64,000 nucleotides of DNA, from positions 1 to 64,000 of the forward strand of contig JACMLM010000056.1 in the NCBI GenBank assembly GCA_014379595.1, given 5' to 3'. Origin of the DNA: Anaerolineales bacterium (GTDB lineage: Bacteria; Chloroflexota; Anaerolineae; Anaerolineales; Villigracilaceae). The translations under genes were made by a program, and so were the position numbers. The notes below the pieces were generated by a model. It was given only the letters and a program-made list of their open reading frames with translations. It did no database searches and was not told the DNA's origin. This document shows, piece by piece, positions 8,586-18,489 of the stretch. Numbering within the stretch: the first letter of the stretch is position 1; each line of letters starts with the position of its first letter.

Positions 8586-9578
8586 CTACTTAATCAGAAG
8601 CAGACACGCAGCTTGATGAGTTTTACTCAGTGGAACAAATGGAGGATCGCTTGCTTTGCAAGCTTCAATGGCCACTGGGCAGCGAGGATGAAAGCGGCAA
8701 CCGGTTGGCACATCAATAGGGTTGGGAGTTTCACCTTGTAGAATGGTGCGTTCGCGTCGTAAGCGGGGATTGGGCACAGGGATCACGGAGAGCAATGCCT
8801 TTGTATAAGGGTGACCTGGCTTCTCTAACACTTCAAGCATGGTGCCGATCTCAACAATGCGGCCCAGATACATTACAGCCACGCGGTCAGCAAAGAAGCC
8901 TACAGAACCGAGATCATGTGTGATAAAGATGACCGCGATCTGACGCGTGATGCGAAGTTCGGCAAGCAGGTTGATGATCTCCGCACGGATGGATACATCC
9001 AACATGGATACGGGTTCATCTGCAAGAATGATCTCAGGCTCAAGTACCAGTGCTGCGGCAATAACCACACGCTGGCGCTGTCCGCCGGAGAGTTCATGCG
9101 GATAACGCCCCAGATAAACTTCAGCAGGTTTCAAGCCCGAATCTTCCAATGCTTTCCTTACTCGCTGATCCCGTTCGCCTTTTTCTTTTGCAATGCCATG
9201 CACATGCAGAGGCTCAGAGATAATCTCTTCAATTGTTTGTGTGGGGTTTAAAGATTCATATGGGTCTTGAAATACCATTTGGATCTTGCGCCGCACGTCT
9301 TTGCGTTGACGATCATTTAGATGAGTGATATCGCGCCCGTCAAATGTGACTGTGCCGGCAGTTGGGTCTTCAAGCCCCATTAATAAGAGCGCCAATGTGG
9401 ATTTACCACAACCGCTCTCTCCCACCAACGCGATCACTTCGCTATGATGGAGGTCAAAATCAACTCCATCCACTGCATGAACATGGCGGATATCGCGCGA
9501 CCTGGTAAACAAACCCGGGCGGCCCGCATCAAAATACTTTTTTAAACCACGAACTTCCAGAAAATGATCTTTGTTCAT
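8586..9578 (-). CDS. Oligo/dipeptide ABC importer ATPase, OppF/DppF type
   Basis: Walker [19 protein letters not shown]-terminal [15 protein letters not shown] cluster. Confidence 0.92.
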   Translation of the reverse strand: MNKDHFLEVRGLKKYFDAGRPGLFTRSRDIRHVHAVDGVDFDLHHSEVIALVGESGCGKSTLALLLMGLEDPTAGTVTFDGRDITHLNDRQRKDVRRKIQMVFQDPYESLNPTQTIEEIISEPLHVHGIAKEKGERDQRVRKALEDSGLKPAEVYLGRYPHELSGGQRQRVVIAAALVLEPEIILADEPVSMLDVSIRAEIINLLAELRITRQIAVIFITHDLGSVGFFADRVAVMYLGRIVEIGTMLEVLEKPGHPYTKALLSVIPVPNPRLRRERTILQGETPNPIDVPTGCRFHPRCPVAIEACKASDPPFVPLSKTHQAACLLLIK

Positions 9579-11524
9579 TTCGAACCTTCAACGAGATGGC
9601 AGCTCGCGAAATGCATATCACCTAATTTATGAAGCGGTGGTTGTTCTATATGGCAGCGGTCAAATACAGCTGGGCATCTTGGCGCAAAACGACAGCCCGC
9701 GGGGAGGGCATCCAGCCGAGGAGGATAGCCGGGGATGGATGTCAATTTTTTTTTCGGCTTGGTCAGGTCAGGGAAAGCTTTGATCAGTTCCTGCGTATAT
9801 GGATGGCGAGGCTCATTGTATACGGTATCCACGTCAGCATATTCGGCGGTCACACCGCCATACATTACCAATACCTTATCGCAAATTTCTGCAACAACAC
9901 CCAAATCATGGGTCACGAAAATTATGGCAAGTCCGAGTTTCTTGCGAAGGTCGTCCAATAGCTCCAATATCTGCGCCTGGATCATTACATCCAATGCAGT
10001 GGTCGGTTCATCTGCAATAACCACTTGAGGGTTGCAAGCCAGTGCCATGGCGATCATTGCGCGCTGACGCATTCCGCCGGAATATTGATGAGGAAAATTT
10101 TCTTTTTGATCAGAGGCAATTCCAACGAGGTCAAGTAACTCGATCACACGCTCATCCAGCCGTTTATCTCGCGGGAAGTCCGGCAAATGTCTGATGATCG
10201 CTTCGCTGATCTGGTCGCCAACGGTGCGGACCGGGTTAAGTGCATTCATGGCTCCCTGAAAAATGATGGAGATCCCGCTCCATCGTACAATGTTCAATTC
10301 CTCCTCATTGAGCGCAGTCAGGTCTTTTTCTTTGAAGAAGACTTTTCCATTTACGATCTGCCCGGCAGATGGAAGCAATCGTAATAATGAAAGCATTAGG
10401 GTAGTTTTTCCACAACCGCTTTCACCAACCAAACCCATCAATTCACCTTCTTTAAGTGTGAAACTAACATTTTCAACTGCCCGAGCAGGGGGCCTTCCAT
10501 CGGCTACATAATTGACCGAAAGGTTTTGCACATCCAGCAAAATATTCCCACTCTTTTCATCTGCTGATTTGCCTGAACCAAATTCATCGCGCTCATTCTG
10601 GACGACAGGCCTGCCCGGTGTTAAATGATGTGTCTCCAGCCTTGGGTTTAATACCTGTTCAAGCCCCTGTCCAAGCAATGTCAGCCCAAGGACTACCCAC
10701 ACGATACCAATGCCTGGTACAGCTAACGCCCACCAGGCACCGATGGACATGGCGCCGCGGCCAAACGCGTAATTCAGCATTTGACCCCATGAGAGTGCGG
10801 AAGGGTCTCCTAGTCCCAGAAAAGCCAGCGTACTTTCAGTAAGAACCGCATTCGAAACAACAAGCACTGCCTGCACAACAAGAATAGGCATAACAAGAGG
10901 CAGGATATGATGGGAAATGATGTGACGGTTTCCCGCTCCGATGCCTCTGGCACGCAGAACGAATTTTCGCGATTTCACTGCCAATGTTTGCGACCGGACA
11001 ACACGCGCAGTGGTTGTCCAGCCAAGCAGGCCAACTACGATAATGATATTCAGAAGGGAAGGTTTTGTCAGCGCCACCAGCACCACGATCAAAGGCAAGT
11101 CTGGGATCACAAGCATGATATCTGTGAAGCGCATAATGAGATTATCGGTACGGCCGCCATTAAACCCGGCAATTAACCCAAGAGTACCACCAATGATTAT
11201 GGATATAAAGGCTGCAAAGGTGCCCACGATAAGCGAAACTCGGGTACCAAAAATAAAATTGGACAAAATATCCTGGCCAGCGTCATCGGTTCCAAGCAGA
11301 TGCGCTGCGCTAGGTGGGTTGTAGATATCGCCAATTTGGGCGGATTCTGTTGAGGAGGAATCATATGGAGCGATCAGGGGCGCAAAAATTGCTATGATCA
11401 CAAGCGTGCCAATCATGCCAAGCCCAATAACACCCATACGGTTTTTATTAAATACGCGCCAGAATTCAAGAAGGCGGGCAGTCCATTGGTTTTTTGGTTC
11501 AGTGATCTTTGTTGAAGATTGCAT
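9575..11524 (-). CDS. Fused oligo/dipeptide ABC permease (DppC-type) and ATPase (DppD-type)
   Basis: One uninterrupted 649-aa frame: N-terminal DppC-like TM domain then ATPase with [32 protein letters not shown]. Confidence 0.9.
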   Translation of the reverse strand: MQSSTKITEPKNQWTARLLEFWRVFNKNRMGVIGLGMIGTLVIIAIFAPLIAPYDSSSTESAQIGDIYNPPSAAHLLGTDDAGQDILSNFIFGTRVSLIVGTFAAFISIIIGGTLGLIAGFNGGRTDNLIMRFTDIMLVIPDLPLIVVLVALTKPSLLNIIIVVGLLGWTTTARVVRSQTLAVKSRKFVLRARGIGAGNRHIISHHILPLVMPILVVQAVLVVSNAVLTESTLAFLGLGDPSALSWGQMLNYAFGRGAMSIGAWWALAVPGIGIVWVVLGLTLLGQGLEQVLNPRLETHHLTPGRPVVQNERDEFGSGKSADEKSGNILLDVQNLSVNYVADGRPPARAVENVSFTLKEGELMGLVGESGCGKTTLMLSLLRLLPSAGQIVNGKVFFKEKDLTALNEEELNIVRWSGISIIFQGAMNALNPVRTVGDQISEAIIRHLPDFPRDKRLDERVIELLDLVGIASDQKENFPHQYSGGMRQRAMIAMALACNPQVVIADEPTTALDVMIQAQILELLDDLRKKLGLAIIFVTHDLGVVAEICDKVLVMYGGVTAEYADVDTVYNEPRHPYTQELIKAFPDLTKPKKKLTSIPGYPPRLDALPAGCRFAPRCPAVFDRCHIEQPPLHKLGDMHFASCHLVEGSK

Positions 11525-11530
11525 TAACTA

Positions 11531-12622
11531 CTACTCCGTTTGCACGCGAGGATCAAGATAAGTATAAGTAAGGTCAGCAAGGAGGTTGGCAAAAATCACT
11601 GATATTGCAAGGAGCAGGAATGCACCTTGCAGTATAGGGAAATCACGCCGGGCAACTGCTTCAAAGATCGCCAAACCCAAACCAGGCCATGAAAAAACAG
11701 ATTCAATCTGAACTGCGCCACCGACAGTGAAACCAAGATTAATGGCGATGACCGTCACCAGGGGCAGCATGGCATTTTTGAGTGCATGATCCTTTAGAAT
11801 TTGAAAGGTACTTAATCCTTTGGCTTTGGCTGTCAATATATAATCTTCCGAGAGCACATCCATCAGGGATGAGCGCATGATCAAAGTATATTCAGCCATA
11901 AAAATGATCGTGTAAGTAAGGGTGGGCAGGAACATGTGGCGGGCAATATCTCCCCATTGCTGTAAAAGGGGATATGTGCTTGCCCCAGGTGTTGCCTTGC
12001 CGGCTAAAGGCAGGCCGAATTTGCTTCCCCAAAAAAGCAGAATAATTCCGAGCCAGAAGGTGGGCAGGCTCCAGGCGACCAAACTTGAGATAACAGCTGC
12101 ACGGTCAATGGAAGTGCGGGCTTTCCATGCAGCAAAAACACCAAAAACAACTCCAATAAATATGGAAAGTATCTGGCCTGCGCCAATTAGCAAAATCGTA
12201 TTCCACAATCTTTCACCCAGAACTTCTGCTACGGGCCTGTTCGTGTGATAACTAATTCCCAATTCGCCTTGCAACAAATTACGGACATAAATAAAGAACT
12301 GAGTGTCCAATGGGTTTACATTGCAGCTTCCCAGTTTAACTGGATTCAAGGATTCAAAGCAGTTTATGACTGGTTTATCCAACCCAAATCGGACTCTCAA
12401 CATTTCAATCGCTTCCGCTTTCAATCTGGGGTCGCGAATACCGGCGCGGGCTGGGTCACCAGGCAGAACACGAAATATGAAAAAATTGAGAACAATCACA
12501 AATAGTATGGTGAATAACGCCCAGGCTATTTTTCTTAGAAGAATGCGAGTTCTATTCAAGGCACTCCTTGAAGTTGTAAATGATTTTAAGTTATGTGGGC
12601 GTGGAAATAATTCCACGCCCAC
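11531..12622 (-). CDS. Oligo/dipeptide ABC permease, DppB type
   Basis: DppB-type N-term FRVLPGDPARAG, ...GGAVQIESVFSWPGLGLAIFEAVARRDFPILQG.... Confidence 0.92.
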   Translation of the reverse strand: MGVELFPRPHNLKSFTTSRSALNRTRILLRKIAWALFTILFVIVLNFFIFRVLPGDPARAGIRDPRLKAEAIEMLRVRFGLDKPVINCFESLNPVKLGSCNVNPLDTQFFIYVRNLLQGELGISYHTNRPVAEVLGERLWNTILLIGAGQILSIFIGVVFGVFAAWKARTSIDRAAVISSLVAWSLPTFWLGIILLFWGSKFGLPLAGKATPGASTYPLLQQWGDIARHMFLPTLTYTIIFMAEYTLIMRSSLMDVLSEDYILTAKAKGLSTFQILKDHALKNAMLPLVTVIAINLGFTVGGAVQIESVFSWPGLGLAIFEAVARRDFPILQGAFLLLAISVIFANLLADLTYTYLDPRVQTE

Positions 12623-12631
12623 ATAAAATTC

Positions 12632-14263
12632 CTATTTAACCGGCTCGATCACAACTAGTGAGGTTACGTCTTCGAGTGCCAGTTTTGGCTGATCGGTAAG
12701 CCAGCCAGTGAAACGGTCCGTACGATACGCTTGTACCTGCACGTCGTAGGATGGAATAATATAAACAACATCATCATGCACGATCTGTTGCATTTCCCAA
12801 ACAATAGCTTTGCGGGCCTCAAAATTCAATTCCGTCTGTTGCTGCGCGTAAAGTTCATCGTATTTCGGATTTGAATATCCTGTTTCATTTGATCCAAATG
12901 GGATGCCTTCCGTTGTATAAACGTATAGCAATGCACTTGGGTCAGGATCAGACACCCACCCCCATATGATGAGGTCAAAATCAAAGGCTGGGCAGCATTG
13001 GGAAGTCAGCGCATCCGGATCGATTGCTTGCAGTTCCACTGAAATACCGATCTTGTCCCACATTTCGCTTAACAATTCAGCGGTTCGCGGTGAGGTGATG
13101 CTGTCGCTTGGCCAGTTCAGGCGGAAGGTCAGCGGTCGTGAACCGTCAGGCATATCTCTTGTTCCATCTCCATCCGCATCTGCATAGCCAGCATCATCCA
13201 GGATCTGATTTGCTTTTGCAACATCAAATTCAAAATCCTTGATCGTATTGTTGTACCAGACACCAGTTCCTTCGGGAATTAGGGTCAACCCTGGTGTGCC
13301 AAGCCCAACCAATACCAAATCTATCAATTTCTGTTTATCTGTAGCATGTGACATTGCTAGGCGGACATTTCGGTCACGCAGCGCCGGATGACCGGTACAG
13401 AGACCGCCCTCATCAGTGGGACAATTTTCGGGTTCGGTTTGGTTGAAGATAATATCGGTCACGCCGGGAGAAAGCGGCGCGCCAATAACCAACTCAACAT
13501 TCTCTGCGCTTTTCAATGAATCAGCGGCTGTGTTGGGCATTTCGGTGATCATATCCACCTGGCCGGTTTTTATTGCCTGCACAAGGGCATCCTGATTTTC
13601 AAATGTTTGGAAAGTTACACCGTCCACTTTGGCTGGTGTGTCAAAGTAATCCTTGTTGACAACGAGGCGAACAAACTCATTTTGAACATATTCGGCCATT
13701 TTGAATGGGCCAGAGCCGATCATTTCAAAATTTTCATACTCAAGTTTATCCACGCTTTCCCAAATATGCCTGGGGAGAATATAAAGAAAAACCAACTGAC
13801 TTTCAATGTTGGGAATTGCTTCAGTCAGGGTAATGACAACCTCGTTATTTTCGGTGGCGGTGATCGTATCGAAGTATGTAGTGTAATAGCCGTTCAGGTA
13901 CGGGTATTCGGGAGTGTCTTTGTAGAGGTTATACGTAAATGAAATATCCTCAGCCGTAAGCGGCTTGCCATCATGCCACTTGATCCCATCTTTGATCTTA
14001 TAGGTATAGGTTAAGCCATCCTCAGAGACGGCCATGCTTTCGGCAAGGCTAAGCTTAAAAGAGCCATCCAGATTAAGATCATACATGGAGTCGTAGACCA
14101 ACTCAAAGATAGTATATGCTGCGGCCAGGATCGCCATGCCTGGGTTGAGGTTGTCCGGGCTATTAGGTTTTCCGATGCGTACGACAGAAGCTTGTCCGCC
14201 ACCTCCGCATGCAGCAAGGATCAACGACATGATTACAAGAACAAATAACAGTTTGTGTTTCAT
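12632..14263 (-). CDS. Oligo/dipeptide ABC substrate-binding lipoprotein (SBP family 5)
   Basis: Lipobox LILAACGGG; DGLTYTYKIKDGIKWHDGKPLTAEDI. Confidence 0.92.
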   Translation of the reverse strand: MKHKLLFVLVIMSLILAACGGGGQASVVRIGKPNSPDNLNPGMAILAAAYTIFELVYDSMYDLNLDGSFKLSLAESMAVSEDGLTYTYKIKDGIKWHDGKPLTAEDISFTYNLYKDTPEYPYLNGYYTTYFDTITATENNEVVITLTEAIPNIESQLVFLYILPRHIWESVDKLEYENFEMIGSGPFKMAEYVQNEFVRLVVNKDYFDTPAKVDGVTFQTFENQDALVQAIKTGQVDMITEMPNTAADSLKSAENVELVIGAPLSPGVTDIIFNQTEPENCPTDEGGLCTGHPALRDRNVRLAMSHATDKQKLIDLVLVGLGTPGLTLIPEGTGVWYNNTIKDFEFDVAKANQILDDAGYADADGDGTRDMPDGSRPLTFRLNWPSDSITSPRTAELLSEMWDKIGISVELQAIDPDALTSQCCPAFDFDLIIWGWVSDPDPSALLYVYTTEGIPFGSNETGYSNPKYDELYAQQQTELNFEARKAIVWEMQQIVHDDVVYIIPSYDVQVQAYRTDRFTGWLTDQPKLALEDVTSLVVIEPVK

Positions 14264-14446
14264 ACACTCTCCTCTCCGGGGTCAATGAAAATTGTTCTTT
14301 CCATTAAACGATATGTGCCATAACAGAACTCATCTGCCATGGCACAGTGGGTTATCGTTATCAGTCGTAACGAAACGGCGTTTCAAGCGCATTAAGGGAA
14401 TATCCACTAGTCAGGAATTTTACTGTAAATTTGGAATTAGGGAAAG

Positions 14447-15433
14447 TTAATTCACCAAATGACATGCAACCCAATGCTGTGGTGACACTTCACGCCATTC
14501 CGGAACGATATCCTTGCATTTTTCAATGGCCACGGGACAGCGCGGATGAAAGCGGCAGCCGGATGGTGGGTTGATCGGGCTGGGAACATCTCCAACAAGA
14601 ATGGTGCGCTTGCGAGCACGTTCCTTGCGCGGATCAGGCACTGGCACTGCTGACAGTAAGGCTTGAGTATAAGGATGAAGAGGATTTTCATACAATTCAT
14701 TTTGTTCGGCAATTTCGACGATCACACCAAGATACATCACAGCTACGCGATCACAAATATGACGCACCATGCTAAGATCGTGAGCAACAAAAAGATAGGT
14801 GAGGCTTAATTGATCCTGCAATTTTTCAAGAAGATTAACCACCTGCGCTTGAATGGATACATCCAGCGCAGAGATCGGTTCGTCACAAACAATGAACAGC
14901 GGATCGGACGCAAGCGCGCGGGCAATGCCAATCCTTTGGCGCTGTCCGCCGGAAAACTCATGGGGGAAGCGATTTAATAAATGTGGACTGAGCCCCACCA
15001 TGCCCAATAGATCCTTAGCGCGTTCGGAGCGTTCCTTTTCTGTTGCAAATAATTTATGCACGCGCATGGGTTCGCTAACAATAGAATTCACCGTCCAGCG
15101 CGGATTAAGGGACGCATACGGGTCCTGAAAAATTATCTGTGCTTTTCGGCGGATCTTCAACTGATCTTTTCCACGCGCATGCAGTATGTCATCTCCATCA
15201 ATTATCACCGACCCGTCTGTTGCGGGGTACAAACCAAGCATGGTGCGGCCGGCAGTTGTCTTGCCGCATCCACTCTCCCCCACCATGCCCAATGTTTCGC
15301 CGCGCTGGATCGAAAATGAAATCCCATCCACTGCTCGAACAACCCCGACTTTGCGTTGTAAAATAATTCCACGAGTTACGGGAAAATGTTTTTTGAGATT
15401 TTTCACTTCCACAAGTGTATTGGAATCGCTCAT
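14447..15433 (-). CDS. oppF: Oligopeptide ABC importer ATPase, OppF type
   Basis: [32 protein letters not shown]; start MSDSN overlaps the preceding stop. Confidence 0.9.
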   Translation of the reverse strand: MSDSNTLVEVKNLKKHFPVTRGIILQRKVGVVRAVDGISFSIQRGETLGMVGESGCGKTTAGRTMLGLYPATDGSVIIDGDDILHARGKDQLKIRRKAQIIFQDPYASLNPRWTVNSIVSEPMRVHKLFATEKERSERAKDLLGMVGLSPHLLNRFPHEFSGGQRQRIGIARALASDPLFIVCDEPISALDVSIQAQVVNLLEKLQDQLSLTYLFVAHDLSMVRHICDRVAVMYLGVIVEIAEQNELYENPLHPYTQALLSAVPVPDPRKERARKRTILVGDVPSPINPPSGCRFHPRCPVAIEKCKDIVPEWREVSPQHWVACHLVN

Positions 15434-16419
15434 CGAGGCGCTCCTGTTTTTACATCCACCCAACAAGCAGATGAATGATTTTTTTCAATTTGTATTAATG
15501 GGGGATTCTCCTGCCTGCATTTTTCAATCACAAACTCACAGCGTGGCGCAAATGGGCATCCATGAGGTGCTACCAAAAGATTTGGAGGTGACCCCGCAAT
15601 AGACTTTAAATGATGATCGCGGCGGCGGTCAATACGAGGTAATGCGGCCAGCAGAGCCAAAGTATAAGGATGGCCGGGTGAATCGTATAAATCATTAACA
15701 TCTGCCTCTTCTACAATGAAACCAGCGTACATTACGATCACACGGTCAGCCATACCTGCGACAACACCCAAATCATGCGTGATCCAAATAATAGCCATGT
15801 GCAGTGATTCACGTATACGTGCCACCAGCTCTACGATTTGGGCCTGAATGGTAACGTCCAATGCAGTGGTTGGCTCGTCGGCAATTAGAAGGCTGGGTGC
15901 ACACGATAATGCCATGGCGATCATCACACGCTGGCGCATTCCGCCTGAAAATTGATGCGGATACTCATTGATGCGGCGTCTTGCATCTGGTATGCCAACC
16001 TGTTCAAGCATTTGAACTGCGCGTTCTTCTGCTTGTTCTTTGGTAAAGCCCAAATGCTCCCGCATGGATTCTGTGAGCTGTCTGCCAAGTGTCAGTACAG
16101 GATTCAAGGAAGTCATTGGGTCCTGAAAGATCATGGCAATGTCCTTGCCACGAATATCCTCCATTTCCCGTTCAGACTTTTGGAGCAGGTCAGTCCCTCG
16201 ATAGATCGCTGTCCCGGAAGATATTTCACCTGGCGGAGTTGGGATCAACTTAAGCAGCGACATCATGCTCACAGATTTTCCGCATCCACTCTCGCCGACA
16301 ATTGCCACCGTTTCCCCTTCATTGATGTGAAACGAGATACCGTTCACCGCATGGACAATCCCCTCGGGGGTATGGAATCGAGTTTGCAGGTCGGTTACTT
16401 GTAATAAGGCGCTGGTCAC
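15430..16419 (-). CDS. oppD: Oligopeptide ABC importer ATPase, OppD type
   Basis: [32 protein letters not shown]. Confidence 0.9.
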   Translation of the reverse strand: MTSALLQVTDLQTRFHTPEGIVHAVNGISFHINEGETVAIVGESGCGKSVSMMSLLKLIPTPPGEISSGTAIYRGTDLLQKSEREMEDIRGKDIAMIFQDPMTSLNPVLTLGRQLTESMREHLGFTKEQAEERAVQMLEQVGIPDARRRINEYPHQFSGGMRQRVMIAMALSCAPSLLIADEPTTALDVTIQAQIVELVARIRESLHMAIIWITHDLGVVAGMADRVIVMYAGFIVEEADVNDLYDSPGHPYTLALLAALPRIDRRRDHHLKSIAGSPPNLLVAPHGCPFAPRCEFVIEKCRQENPPLIQIEKNHSSACWVDVKTGAPR

Positions 16420-16428
16420 AAGATTCTC

Positions 16429-17373
16429 CTAAATTGTCCGACTGCGCGGGTCTAATGCATCGCGCATTCCATCACCAATAAAGTTAATGCTCAACACAGT
16501 CAACAAAATCAGCATACCCGGGAAGAACCAAAGCCACGGGGCAGAGTCTAAATATTTTGCTGAACTTTCCAGCATATTACCCCACGTGGCAGTGGGAGGC
16601 ATAACACCCAAACCAAGAAAACTGATATACGCCTCTGCAAGAATTGCGTTCGCCACACTAAGCGTTGATGACACGATAATCGGCGCAACTGTATTGGGCA
16701 GGATATGGTAAAAGATAATTTGAGAATTGGAAGTGCCAGTGGCGCGCGCCGCAAGAATAAATTCATTTTCTTTAAGTGATAAAAACTCTGCTCGGACGAT
16801 ACGGGCAAGATACATCCAACTTGTTGCGCCGATAATAACAATAATAACGATCACACTGCCGCTGAATACTCGTCCCGCAATTTCGATCTCGGGCACATTG
16901 CCACCAAAAAACTTTGCCATGACGATCAAAAGAAAAATGGTGGGAATATTCAACATGGCTTCCGTGATTCGCATGAGTATCGCGTCAATGACGCCGCCAT
17001 AATATCCCGCCAATGCACCGATGATAATTCCCAAAATGGTTTCAATGATTACTGAAACCAGGCCAATGAACAGTGAAATCTGACCGCCATAGATCGTTCG
17101 GGCAAGAATATCCCTGCCAATTGAATCAGTGCCAAAAGGATGCTCCGCTGAAGGAGCCAGCAGGCGCTGGGAAGTATCATTAAAGTTGGCGTATTTTTCC
17201 GTATACAGGAATGCGCCGCCAAACGCAAAAATGAATAACAGAATCAAAATAACACCGCCAAAGAGCGCCATCTTATGACGACGAAACCTTAACCAGCCAA
17301 GCTGCCAGAGGGTTAAGGGTGGAGTTATTAGGTCATCTGCAAGTTCAGAAAGGGTTGGAGTTTGATTATTCAT
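16429..17373 (-). CDS. oppC: Oligopeptide ABC permease, OppC type
   Basis: HPFGTDSIGRDILARTIYGGQISLFIG; TM architecture. Confidence 0.92.
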   Translation of the reverse strand: MNNQTPTLSELADDLITPPLTLWQLGWLRFRRHKMALFGGVILILLFIFAFGGAFLYTEKYANFNDTSQRLLAPSAEHPFGTDSIGRDILARTIYGGQISLFIGLVSVIIETILGIIIGALAGYYGGVIDAILMRITEAMLNIPTIFLLIVMAKFFGGNVPEIEIAGRVFSGSVIVIIVIIGATSWMYLARIVRAEFLSLKENEFILAARATGTSNSQIIFYHILPNTVAPIIVSSTLSVANAILAEAYISFLGLGVMPPTATWGNMLESSAKYLDSAPWLWFFPGMLILLTVLSINFIGDGMRDALDPRSRTI

Positions 17374-17382
17374 AAATACCTG

Positions 17383-18429
17383 TTAATCAAAACGAATCCG
17401 TGGATCAAGCCACGCATAGATAATATCAGTGATGATTTGAAATACTACAACTGCTGTTGCAACGAGCATCAATATTCCCATTACGACCGGCAAATCAGAT
17501 CGCGAAACATGGTCGAGGAACAACCGACCCATTCCGGGCCAGGCAAAGATGCGTTCCGTAACGACCGCGCCTCCCAGGAGGAAGGGCAAGTCGAGTCCGA
17601 TCACAGTCACGATTGGCAAGGCGGCATTTTTTAGAGCGTGGATGTAAACCACCTGCCGCCTGGGCAATCCTTTTGATCGTGCGGTGCGAACGTAATCCTG
17701 ACTCAAGACTTCAAGCATGGTACTGCGAATGTAACGGCTGTACGCGGCAAAATATGTAACAGACAGGCTGAACACAGGCAGTATCATATGAATGAAAATC
17801 TGCCAGGGAGTCTTCCCAACTTGTGGATCGAACATGCCAACGGTGGGCAGATAAGGTAATCCCCATTTTTTGAATAACACTGCGAAAATATACATGGACA
17901 TGAGGGAAACAAAAAAGATCGGCATGGAATAGGCAATGAACAATAATGCCGTCATAATATTATCCATTACAGAGTATTGACGTAATGCAGAATAAATACC
18001 AAACAACAGCGCGAAAAAAACTGTCACGACCTCCGAAGCTACCATCAGCAACAGCGTATTTGGAATACGTTCACCGATGAGTTCTGTAACTGGTTTTCGA
18101 GTGACAAGGGAAGTTCCAAAATCTCCGCGCAGAATCCCATGCCGCGTTCCGTAGTTATCAGGAATTCCATCCCCGTCAGAATCCACCTTTGTCCAGTCAT
18201 TCCCAATTAGCCAATATAGATATTGAACCGAAATGGGTTTATCCAACCCAAGCTGGCGCGTGAGCCTTTCCCGATCTGACTGACGGGTAATCGTTCGCCC
18301 ACCCATTGTGGCAATCGGGTCACCTATGTTCATCATCAACAGGAACAAGGTAATGCTGATAACGAGTAACAGAGGAAGGCCCTGAAACAGGCGTTTAACT
18401 ATATATCGAACCATGGCAAGTATTTGCAA
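17383..18429 (-). CDS. oppB: Oligopeptide ABC permease, OppB type
   Basis: GGAVVTERIFAWPGMGRLFLDHVSRSDLPVVMG; TM architecture. Confidence 0.92.
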   Translation of the reverse strand: MQILAMVRYIVKRLFQGLPLLLVISITLFLLMMNIGDPIATMGGRTITRQSDRERLTRQLGLDKPISVQYLYWLIGNDWTKVDSDGDGIPDNYGTRHGILRGDFGTSLVTRKPVTELIGERIPNTLLLMVASEVVTVFFALLFGIYSALRQYSVMDNIMTALLFIAYSMPIFFVSLMSMYIFAVLFKKWGLPYLPTVGMFDPQVGKTPWQIFIHMILPVFSLSVTYFAAYSRYIRSTMLEVLSQDYVRTARSKGLPRRQVVYIHALKNAALPIVTVIGLDLPFLLGGAVVTERIFAWPGMGRLFLDHVSRSDLPVVMGILMLVATAVVVFQIITDIIYAWLDPRIRFD

Positions 18430-18489
18430 TAATATATTTTGTGGCAGATTGAATTTGGCTCAATCTGCCACAAAACTATTTAGCAAACT

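Noticed and set aside
10941-11324. 127-aa plus-strand ORF
   Set aside because: Antisense to the fused DppC-DppD gene.
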